This document shows, one piece after another, positions 54,621 to 64,000 of a DNA stretch of 64,000 nucleotides; the stretch's first letter is position 1; each line of letters begins with the position of its first letter. Source of the stretch: Phytoseiulus persimilis (Eukaryota > Arthropoda > Arachnida > Mesostigmata > Phytoseiidae); NCBI GenBank assembly GCA_037576195.1, contig CM075102.1, positions 5,766,001 through 5,830,000 of the forward strand. Direction: 5' to 3'. The translations under genes and the position numbers were made by a program. Below the pieces are notes generated by a model. The model was not told the DNA's origin, did no database searches, and worked only from the letters and a program-made list of their open reading frames with translations.

Positions 54621-55471
54621 CAGGGTGTGTCCTCTAAGCTGCAACATTTTCGTGGCCTTCCTGTTTTGGGCTGTATTTCGGTCAAATTTTATCCGATGTG
54701 GGAATTTTTTTGTTGATCGAAAGCTCTTGAAGAGACGCATCTTTTCGCTCCATTATTTTTGATCATCAGATCAGTGTTGAGTTTTCCAGAGGATGTCGAA
54801 GTTTTCCTCAATTCAATCCATGGTCCCTGAAAGAACTAACCAGGAAATCGCCGATTCTCAACCGATTTCGGAAATTAAAATACGGAAAGATTCCCCTCGA
54901 ACCCAGCTACAAAACGCTCGCAAGAACGCGCGGATCGGTTGCGAACCGGAGGAACGGTATTCAATACGAGATACCCCAAAATTGAGCCTCCCGGACCCCT
55001 CCAGTAAAGAACTGCCTGTAACTCCTCAGGGAAGCCGATTTCGGAAATTTCACTGATGGCGAAAGTTTCTTATTTTGAGCCAAACTACCCGGAAACGAAG
55101 TCACCGAGTCGATCCGATAACTTTTTTTTTCCACCTCAAAAGTCACTGGGCGCTCATCTCATTGACGCGCGTTCTTGCGAGCGTTTTGTAGCTGGGTTCG
55201 AGGGGAATCTTTCCGTTTTTCAATTTCCGAAATCGGTTGAGAATCGGCGATTTCCTGGTTAGTTCTTTCAGGGACCATGGATTGAATTGAGGAAAACTTC
55301 GACAGGCTCTGGAAAACTCAACACTGATCCGATGATCAAAAACTCCTCCGATACGTCTCTTCAAGAGCTTCCGATCAAAAAAAGAAATTCCCACATCGGA
55401 TAAAATTTGACCGAAATACAGCCTAAAACAGAAAGGCCACGAAAATGTTGCAGCTTAGAGGACACACCCTG
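54621..55471. mobile_element. Palindromic Tc1/mariner-like MITE
   Basis: 851 bp between TA dinucleotides (54,619-54,620 and 55,472-55,473), with ends CAGGGTGTGTCCTCTAAGCT and its inverse. Arms of about 300 bp are nearly perfect inverted copies. CAGGGTGT ends and TA target fit the IS630-Tc1-mariner group. No transposase. Confidence 0.85.
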
Positions 55472-55473
55472 TA

Positions 55474-55793
55474 TAGGAGAGGGGTTGGGGAAGGATATCC
55501 GATGACGATGGGATGAGGCCTTAGAGTCTGGCTGGCGTCATAACGGGGCGGTGCACCTTATCGTCAGAATTTGGATGCGAGTGACAGTATGGAGGGGGTC
55601 AAAGTTGGGGTAAATCGCGAGGGGGGAGGAGGGGAGGGGGGAGGGGTGTGTGGCCTATGTCCTTCCCGGAGAGCCGCCCTACAAAACGCAGTTTGTTCCA
55701 AGTCGATCCGATCAATACCGGAGGAGCCTATTGAGGACAAACAAACATACATACATACAAACAAACAGACCCTGGATTTTTATATATATAGAC
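55474..55793 (+). repeat. S unit 1
   Basis: About 320 bp. Shared landmarks: TATAGGAGAGG start, GATATCCGATGACGATGGGA, GGCGGTGCACCTTATCGTCA, a G-rich tract, GTTCCAAGTCGATCCGATCA, an (ACAA)n tract, and a GGATTTTTATATATATAGA end. Three more copies lie at 62.2-63.2 kb. Confidence 0.9.
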
Positions 55794-55975
55794 TAGCCGG
55801 CCTTCGGCCGACTACGCTGGCCGACCCGCCCCTTGCTTCGGGAGTCTACTGCTGACAGACACACATTGCCTTACATGTAGTGTCATGAGACCTTCGGGAG
55901 TGGCCACCGATTCTTGATAGGATTCTGACCTGGAATCCAGGCACTTTCCTCTCTTTTCACTTAGTCAGCATCATG
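55794..55975 (+). repeat. E unit 1 header
   Basis: Starts CTAGCCGGCCTTCGGCCGAC and ends at GTTTCGAGAAGTA. The same header occurs at about 60,566-60,755, in both cases just before a 45-bp array. Confidence 0.9.
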
Positions 55976-58900
55976 GTTTCGAGAAGTATGCTCAAATTGG
56001 TCTCAGAATCACCCCTCCAAAGTTGGAAAGTAATGGCCAGATTGGTCTCAGAATCATTCCTCCAAAGTTGGAAAGTTATGGCCGGATTGGTCCCGGAATC
56101 ACCCCTCCAGAGTTGGAAAGTAATGGCCAGATTGGTCTCGGAATCACCCCTCCAGAGTTGGAAAGTAATGGCCAGATTGGTCCCAGAATCACCCCTCCAG
56201 AGTTGGAAAGTAATGGCCGGATTGGTCTCGGAATCACCCCTCCAGAGTTGGAAAGTAATGGCCGGATTGGTCTCGGAATCACCCCTCCAGAGTTGGGAAG
56301 TAATGGCCAGATTGGTCTCAGAATCACCCCTCCAAAGTTGGAAAGTAATGGCCGGATAGGTCCCGGAATCACCCCTCCAGAGTTGGAAAGCAATGGCCGG
56401 ATTGGTCTCGGAATCACCCCTCCAGAGTTGGAAAGTAATGGCCGGATTGGTCTCGGAATCACCCCTCCAGGGTTGGAAAGTAATGGCCAGATTGGTCTCG
56501 GAATCACCCCTCCAGAGTTGGAAAGTAATGGGCTTATTGGTCTCGGAATCACCCCTCCAGGATTGGAAAGTAATGGCCAGATTGGTCTCGGAATCACTCC
56601 TCCAGAGTTGGAAAGTAATGGCCGGATTGGTCTCGGAATCACCCCTCCAGGGTTGGAAAGTAATGGCCAGATTGGTCTCGGAATCACCCCTCCAGAGTTG
56701 GGAAGTGATGGGCTTATTGGTCTTGGAATCACCCCTCCAGAGTTGAAAAGTAATGGCCAGGTTCGCCTCGTAATCATCCCTCCAGAGTTGGAAAGTAATG
56801 GCCAGATTGGTCTCGGAATCACCCCTCTAAAGTTGGAAAGTAATGGCCAGATTGGTCTTGGAATCACCCCTCCAGAGTTGGAAAGTAATGGCCAGGTTCG
56901 TCTCGTAATCATCCCTCCAGAGTTGGAAAGTAATGGCCAGATTGGTCTCGGAATCACCCCTCTGAAGTTGGAAAGTAATGGCCAGATTGGTCTTGGAATC
57001 ACCCCTCCAGAGTTGGAAAGTAATGGCCAGATTGGTCTCGCGATCCCCCCCCCCCCCCCAGAGTTGGAAAGTAATGCTCAGATTGCTCCCGGAATCACCC
57101 CTCCAGGTTTGGGAAGTAATGCTCAGATTGCTCCCGGTATCATCCCTCCAGAGTTGGAAAGTAATATCCAGATTGGTCTCGCAATCACCCCTCCAGAGTT
57201 GGAAAGTAATGGCCACATTGGTCTCGGAATCACCCCTCCAGAGTTGGGAAGTGATGGCCAGATTGGTCTCGGAATCACCCCTCCAGAGTTGGAAAGTAAT
57301 GGCCAGATTGGTCTCGGAATCACCCCTCCAAAGTTGGAAAGTAATGGCCAGATTGGTCTCGGAATCACCCCTCCAGAGTTGGAAAGTAATGGCCAGATTG
57401 GTCTCGGAATCACCCCTCCAGAGTTGGAAAGTAATGGCCAGATTGGTCTCGGAATCACCCCTCCAGAGTTGGAAAGTAATGGCCAGATTGGTCTCAGAAT
57501 CAACCCTCCAGAGTTCGAAAGTAATGGCCAGATTGGTCTCGGAATCACCCCTCCAGAGTAGGAAAGTAATGGCCAGATTGGTCTCTGAATCACCCCTCCA
57601 GAGCTGGAAAGTAATGGTCGGATTGGTCTCGGAATCACCCCTCCAAAGTTGGAAAGTAATGTCCAGATTGGTCTCGCAATCACCCCTCCAGAGTTAGAAA
57701 CTAAAGGCCAGATTGGTCTCGTAATCACCCCTCCAGAGTTGGAAACTAATGGCCAGATTGGTCTCGGAATCACCCCTCCAGAGCTGGGAAGTAATGGCCT
57801 TATTGGTCTCGGAATCACCCCTCCAGAGTTGGAAAGTAATGGCCGGATTGGTCTCGGAATCACCCCTCCAGGGTTGGAAAGTAAGGGCCACATTGGTCTC
57901 GGAATCACCCCTCCAGAGTTGGGAAGTGATGGGCTTATTGGTCTTGGAATCACCCCTCCAGAGTTGAAAAGTAATGGCCAGGTTCGTCTCGTAATCATCC
58001 CTCCAGAGTTGGAAAGTAATGGCCAGATTGGTCTCGGAATCACCCCTCTAAAGTTGGAAAGTAATGGCCAGATTGGTCTTGGAATCACCCCTCCAGAGTT
58101 GGAAAGTAATGGCCAGGTTCGTCTCGTAATCATCCCTCCAGAGTTGGAAAGTAATGGCCAGATTGGTCTCGGAATCACCCCTCTAAAGTTGGAAAGTAAT
58201 GGCCAGATTGGTCTTGGAATCACCCCTCCAGAGTTGGAAAGTAATGGCCAGATTGGTCTCGCGATCCCCCCCCCCCCCCCAGAGTTGGAAAGTAATGCTC
58301 AGATTGCTCCCGGAATCACCCCTCCAGGTTTGGGAAGTAATGCTCAGATTGCTCCCGGTATCATCCCTCCAGAGTTGGAAAGTAATATCCAGATTGGTCT
58401 CGCAATCACCCCTCCAGAGTTGGAAAGTAATGGCCACATTGGTCTCGGAATCACCCCTCCAGAGTTGGGAAGTGATGGCCAGATTGGTCTCGGAATCACC
58501 CCTCCAGAGTTGGAAAGTAATGGCCAGATTGGTCTCGCAATCACCCCTCCAGAGTTAGAAACTAAAGGCCAGATTGGTCTCGTAATCACCCCTCCAGAGT
58601 TGGAAACTAATGGCCAGATTGGTCTCGGAATCACCCCTCCAGAGCTGGGAAGTAATGGCCTTATTGGTCTCGGAATCACCCCTCCAGAGTTGGAAAGTAA
58701 TGGCCAGATTGGTCTCGGAATCACCCCTCCAAAGTTGGAAAGTAATGGCCAGATTGGTCTCGGAATCACCCCTCCAGAGTTGGAAAGTAATGGCCAGATT
58801 GGTCTCGGAATCACCCCTCCAGAGTTGGAAAGTAATGGCCAGATTGGTCTCGGAATCACCCCTCCAGAGTTGGAAAGTAATGGCCAGATTGGTCTCAGAA

Positions 58901-60536
58901 TCAACCCTCCAGAGTTCGAAAGTAATGGCCAGATTGGTCTCGGAATCACCCCTCCAGAGTAGGAAAGTAATGGCCAGATTGGTCTCTGAATCACCCCTCC
59001 AGAGCTGGAAAGTAATGGTCGGATTGGTCTCGGAATCACCCCTCCAAAGTTGGAAAGTAATGTCCAGATTGGTCTCGCAATCACCCCTCCAGAGTTCGAA
59101 ACTAAAGGCCAGATTGGTCTCGTAATCACCCCTCCAGAGTTGGAAACTAATGGCCAGATTGGTCTCGGAATCACCCCTCCAGAGCTGGGAAGTAATGGCC
59201 TTATTGGTCTCGGAATCACCCCTCCAGAGTTGGAAAGTAATGGCCGGATTGGTCTCGGAATCACCCCTCCAGGGTTGGAAAGTAATGGCCACATTGGTCT
59301 CGGAATCACCCCTCCAGAGTTGGGAAGTGATGGGCTTATTGGTCTTGGAATCACCCCTCCAGAGTTGAAAAGTAATGGCCAGGTTCGTCTCGTAATCATC
59401 CCTCCAGAGTTGGAAAGTAATGGCCAGATTGGTCTCGGAATCACCCCTCTAAAGTTGGAAAGTAATGGCCAGATTGGTCTTGGAATCACCCCTCCAGAGT
59501 TGGAAAGTAATGGCCAGGTTCGTCTCGTAATCATCCCTCCAGAGTTGGAAAGTAATGGCCAGATTGGTCTCGGAATCACCCCTCTAAAGTTGGAAAGTAA
59601 TGGCCAGATTGGTCTTGGAATCACCCCTCCAGAGTTGGAAAGTAATGGCCAGATTGGTCTCGCGATCCCCCCCCCCCCCAGAGTTGGAAAGTAATGCTCA
59701 GATTGCTCCCGGAATCACCCCTCCAGGTTTGGGAAGTAATGCTCAGATTGCTCCCGGTATCATCCCTCCAGAGTTGGAAAGTAATATCCAGATTGGTCTC
59801 GCAATCACCCCTCCAGAGTTGGAAAGTAATGGCCACATTGGTCTCGGAATCACCCCTCCAGAGTTGGGAAGTGATGGCCAGATTGGTCTCGGAATCACCC
59901 CTCCAGAGTTGGAAAGTAATGGCCAGATTGGTCTCGGAATCACCCCTCCAAAGTTGGAAAGTAATGGCCAGATTGGTCTCGGAATCACCCCTCCAGAGTT
60001 GGAAAGTAATGGCCAGATTGGTCTCGGAATCACCCCTCCAGAGTTGGAAAGTAATGGCCAGATTGGTCTCGGAATCACCCCTCCAGAGTTGGAAAGTAAT
60101 GGCCAGATTGGTCTCAGAATCAACCCTCCAGAGTTCGAAAGTAATGGCCAGATTGGTCTCAGAATCAACCCTCCAGAGTTCGAAAGTAATGGCCAGATTG
60201 GTCTCGGAATCACCCCTCCAGAGTAGGAAAGCAATGGCCAGATTGGTCTCTGAATCACCCCTCCAGAGCTGGAAAGTTATGGCCAGATTAGTCAAGAAAT
60301 CACCCCTCCAGAGTTGGAAAGTAATGGTCGGATTGGTCTCGGAATCACCCCTCCAAAGTTGGAAAGTAATGTCCAGATTGGTCTCGCAATCACCCCTCCA
60401 GAGTTAGAAACTAAAGGCCAGATTGGTCTCGTAATCACCCCTCCAGAGTTGGAAACTAATGGCCAGATTGGTCTCGGAATCACCCCTCCAGAGCTGGGAA
60501 GTAATGGCCTTATTGGTCTCGGAATCACCCCTCCAG
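55976..60536 (+). repeat. 45-bp satellite array 1
   Basis: About 100 copies of a 45-bp unit (GGCCAGATTGGTCTCGGAAT, CACCCCTCCAGAGTTGGAAA, GTAAT). Higher-order copies are visible: a poly-C variant followed by an ATTGCTCCCGG variant recurs near 57,049, 58,264 and 59,665. Because 45 is a multiple of three, long frames stay open in several frames on both strands (for example 56,023-57,561); I regard them as non-coding. Confidence 0.97.
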
Positions 60537-60565
60537 GTATTTCTATGATCGATTTTTATGATGAA

Positions 60566-60755
60566 CTAGCCGGCCTTCGGCCGACTACGCTGGCTGGCCC
60601 GTCCCTTGCTTTGGGAGTCTACTGCTGACAGACACACCTTGCCTAACATGCGGTGTCATCGGGACACCTTCGGGGGTGGCCACCGATTCTCGATAGGATT
60701 CTGACCTGGGATCGAGGCACTTTTCCTTCTCTTCACTGGGTCAGCATTAAGGTTT
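60566..60755 (+). repeat. E unit 2 header
   Basis: Second copy of the header at 55,794-55,975 with scattered differences. It directly follows the short tail ATTTCTATGATCGATTTTTA of E unit 1. Confidence 0.9.
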
Positions 60756-62190
60756 CGAGAAGTAATGCTCAGATCGGTCCCGGAATCACCCCTCCAGAGT
60801 TGGGAAGTAATGCTCAGATTGGCCCCGGAATCACCCCTCCAGAGTTGAAAAGTAATGCTCAGATCGGTCTCGGAATCACCCCTCCAGAGTTGGGGAGTAA
60901 TGCTCAGATCGGTCTCGGAATCACCCCTCCAGAGTTGGGGAGTAATGCTCAGATTGGTCTCGGAATCACCCCTCCAGAGTTGAAAAGTAATGCTCAGATC
61001 GGTCTCGGAATCACTCCTCCAGAGTTGGGAAGTAATGCTCAGATTGGCCCCGGAATCACCCCTCCAGAGTTGAAAAGTAATGCTCAGATCGGTCTCGGAA
61101 TCACCCCTCCAGAGTTGGGGAGTAATGCTCAGATTGGTCTCGGAATCACCCCTCCAGAGTTGAAAAGTAATGCTCAGATCGGTCTCGGAATCACCCCTCC
61201 AGAGTTGGGAAGTGATGCTCAGATCGGTCTCGGAATCACTCCTCCAGAGTTGGGAAGTAATGCTCAGATTGGTCTCGGAATCACCCCTCCAGAGTTGGGA
61301 AGTAATGCTCAGATCGGTCTCGGAATCACTCCTCCAGAGTTGGGAAGTAATGCTCAGATTGGCCCCGGAATCACCCCTCTAGAGTTGGGAAGTAATGCTC
61401 AGATTGGTCTCGGAATCACCCCTCCAGATTTGGGAAGTAATGCTCAGATTGGTCTCGGAATCACCCCTCCAGAGTTGGGAAGTAATGTCAGATTGGTCTC
61501 GGAATCACCCCTCCAGAGTTGAAAACTAATGGTCAAATTGGCACCGGAATCACCCCTCCAGAGTTGGAAAGTAATGGCCAGATTGGTCTCGGAATCACCC
61601 CTCCAGAGTTGGGAAGTAATGCTCAGATTGGCCCCGGGATCACCCCTCCAGAGTTGGAAAGTAATGGCCAGATTGGTCTCGGAATCACCCCTCCAGAGTT
61701 GAAAACTAATGGTCAAATTGGCACCGGAATCACCCCTCCAGAGTTGGAAAGTAATGGCCAGATTGATACCGGAATCACCCCTCCAGAGTTGAGAACTAAT
61801 GGTCAAATTGGCACCGGAATCACCCCTCCAGAGTTGGAAAGTAATGGCCAGATTGATACCGGAATCACCCCTCCAGAGTTGAAAACTAATGGTCGAATTG
61901 GCACCGGAATCATCCCTCCAGAGTTGGAAAGTAATGGCCAGATTGGTCCCGGAATCACCCCTCCAGAGTTGGAAAGTAATGGCCAGATTGGTCTCGGAAT
62001 CACCCCTCCAAAGTTGGAAAGTAATGTCCAGATTGGTCTCGCAATCAGCCCTCCAGAGTTAGAAACTAAAGGCCAGATTGGTCTCGTAATCACCCCTCCA
62101 GAGTTGGAAACTAATGGCCAGATTGGTCTCGGAATCACCCCTCCAGAGTTGGGAAGTAATGGCCTTATTGGTCTCTAAATCACCCCTCCA
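60756..62190 (+). repeat. 45-bp satellite array 2
   Basis: About 32 copies of the same 45-bp family. Most of it uses a TGCTCAGAT variant in place of TGGCCAGAT, and the right part uses AACTAATGGTCAAATTGGCA variants. Array 1 and array 2 have therefore diverged as blocks. Confidence 0.95.
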
Positions 62191-62204
62191 GGAATTTTTA
62201 TGAT

Positions 62205-62538
62205 AGATGTATAGGAGAGGAGGTGGGGAAGGATATCCGATGACGATGGGATGAATCTGGCTGGCGTCATAACGGGGCGGTGCACCTTATCGTCAGAATT
62301 TGGATGCGGGTGACAGTATGGAGGGGGTCAAAGTTGGGGTAAATCGCGAGGGGGGAAGGAGGGGAGGGGGGGAGGGGTGGGTGGCCTATGTCCTTCCCGG
62401 TGAGTCGCCCTACATTATGCAGTTTGTTCCAAGTAGATCCGATCAATACCGGAGGAGCCTATTGAGGACAAACAAACAAACAGACAAACAAACAAACAAA
62501 CAAACAAACAAACAGACCCTGGATTTTTATATATATAG
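62205..62538 (+). repeat. S unit 2
   Basis: Second copy of the S unit, following the tail of E unit 2, with a longer (ACAA)n tract. Confidence 0.9.
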
Positions 62539-62877
62539 ATGTATAGGGGAGGTAGTGGGGAAGGATATCCGATGACGATGGGATGAGGCCCAAGAGTCTG
62601 GCTGGCGTCATAACGGGGCGGTGCACCTTATCGTCAGAATTTGGATGCGGATGACAGTCTGGAGGGGGTCAAAGTTGGGGTAAATCGCGAGGGGGAGAGG
62701 AGGGGAGGGGAAAGGGGGAAGGGGTGGGTGGCCTTTGTCCTTCCCGGTGAGCCACCCTACATTATGCAGTTTGTTCGAAGTCGATCCGATCAATACCAGA
62801 GGAGCCTATTGAGGACATACAAACAAACAAACAAACAAACAAACAAACAGACCCTGGATTTTTATATATATAGAGAT
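62539..62877 (+). repeat. S unit 3
   Basis: Third copy, head to tail with S unit 2; it begins in the TATATATAGAT tail of its neighbour. Confidence 0.9.
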
Positions 62878-63190
62878 GTATAGGAGAGGGGGTGAAGAAG
62901 GATATCCGATGACGATGGGATGAGGCCTAAGAGTCTGGCTGGCGTCATAACGGGGCGGTGCACCTTATCGTCAGAATTTGGATGCGGGTGACAGTATGGA
63001 GGGGGTCAAAGTTGGGGTAAATCGCGAGGGGGGAGGGGGGAGGGGGTGGGTGGCCTATGTCCTTCCCGGTGAGCCGCCCTACAAAACGCAGTTTGTTCCA
63101 AGTCGATCCGATCAATACCGGAGGAGCCTATTGAGGACAAACAAACATACATACAAACAAACAGACCCTGGATTTTTATATATATAGATA
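62878..63190 (+). repeat. S unit 4
   Basis: Fourth copy, ending in TTTTTATATATATAGATA at 63,190. Confidence 0.9.
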
Positions 63191-63394
63191 GTCAGCGACT
63201 ACATCACATTATCACAAATCACATACGGAGACTCCATGAACATTAACTGGAAGCATGCGATAAGCGCAACCGCGGAAAATAGAACTCTTAATCCGAGCCA
63301 TGGTCGACTCCTTGGCTAAACAGGAGCTGAAATCATTCGCTGACCGTACCGCTTCGAGATAACTCCCGGGGCTTTGGGGTACAGGCTTGTCTAC

Positions 63395-64000
63395 TGCGAC
63401 TCGAAGAACGGCAGGTTGTACGCGACATGACGTACGTATCTCAGAAGGGTTATCTGGTTTGAATGTAACCGATTCACCAGGCCCCGATATCTTTTGATTT
63501 AGCGCTTCATAGGTGCTGTTAGCCCTTGGAGGGCGCTGGCCACTATCGAGGAGAAGCGCGTCATGCCGGAATCTCTCTCCTTGGAGTTTAAGATGGGCGA
63601 TCATCTCGAATAGGTTCACGTGGAATTTCTTGACAGTTGCGTTGAGGGCCTCGTGCCAGCCCCCGACGTGATTCGTTGTTCGCGGCCCGAAATTGCCGTA
63701 ATGATTCCATGAAGCGCGAGGGAAAACTGTGTCGTTTTCGAGCCAGGTGTCTATGAAGTACATCTTGAAATCTTCGAGCTTCTCGAAAGCCTCGTGCTCG
63801 GGGCTTCGCCATTTATTTCGATCCAAGCATCGTCGAGCAGATCAAGAGGCACGAGGGCCAAGGCTCCGGCGCACCGTATGAATCGTTTTATCGCCTGGTC
63901 TCCATAGAACCTCGCGAGACCGAACCTTTGTACCGCGCGCCAGAGGCACTGACAAAAATGGAAATGAGAGCCTTTGACCTGTGCAATAAGGAAAACTTCC
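63395..64000 (-). pseudogene. MULE-A related transposase, cut by window end
   Basis: Minus-strand relative of the transposase at 10,964-12,144. From the right edge inward: HFHFCQCLWRAVQRFGLARF, then RFIRCAGALALVPLDLLDDA in one frame. After a frame change near 63,800 comes MYFIDTWLENDTVFPRASWN, then TTNHVGGWHEALNATVKK, in which the catalytic Glu of the usual VEGWH is Gly. A second frame change near 63,490 leads to a C-terminus like that of MULE-A. The N-terminal part lies outside the window. Inactive. Confidence 0.85.

Noticed and set aside
55500..55560. Hammerhead ribozyme core in the S units (GATGACGA)
   Set aside because: The required CTGATGA and GAAA core elements with flanking stems are not present.
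56023..57561. 512-codon open frame and several others of 200-440 codons on both strands
   Set aside because: All lie in the 45-bp satellite. A period divisible by three keeps any stop-free unit open, and several frames are open at once; there is no start context or non-repeat domain.
55976..62190. CRISPR-like repeat array
   Set aside because: Units are contiguous with no unique spacers, and the context is eukaryotic.

Overview
The window is eukaryotic repeat-rich DNA, most probably from an arthropod. It holds no bacterial operons, GT-AG introns of about 80-93 bp, AATAAA poly(A) signals, TATA boxes and at least nine classes of eukaryotic mobile element: Copia, Gypsy, non-LTR, MULE with FLYWCH, Ulp1-linked MULE, Merlin, mariner, Tigger/pogo and hAT. 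I found no convincing single-copy host gene. Nearly every coding trace belongs to a mobile element, and most are broken. The species cannot be fixed from sequence alone.

Layout. 1-5,972 and 11,787-17,758 are two apparently identical direct copies (period 11,786 bp) of a segment carrying part of a MULE transposase, a Gypsy deletion derivative with complete LTRs (961-2,779), and a Copia gag relic. Between them lie a minisatellite, a non-LTR reverse transcriptase relic, a GGTTAT-rich element, a Copia integrase relic and the rest of the MULE. 17.8-25.4 kb holds a hairpin element, a Merlin transposase and an Ulp1 protease next to a second MULE type. 25,908-29,694 is a bounded MULE with tandem-repeat termini. 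31-33.4 kb is a large inverted repeat around an intact mariner transposase. 34.5-40.6 kb holds a Tigger relic, a bounded hAT element and a hAT transposase relic.

The centrepiece is 41,911-49,761, a young complete Copia element: 377-bp LTRs with 4 differences, TAATG target duplication, one open 1,407-codon gag-pol. It also carries 2.8 kb of extra genes behind pol. On the sense strand there is a small secreted/membrane glycoprotein frame. On the opposite strand there are two spliced genes for type II membrane proteins. They share a C-terminal cysteine signature and an intron at the same place and phase, and each has an overlapping or adjacent poly(A) signal. Its primer-binding site matches the anticodon arm of tRNA-Ile rather than a tRNA 3' end.

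50-51.3 kb and 54.6-55.5 kb are long palindromic elements. 55.5-63.2 kb is a head-to-tail array of short units and of units that contain 45-bp satellite arrays. The window ends inside another MULE copy related to the one at 11-12 kb.
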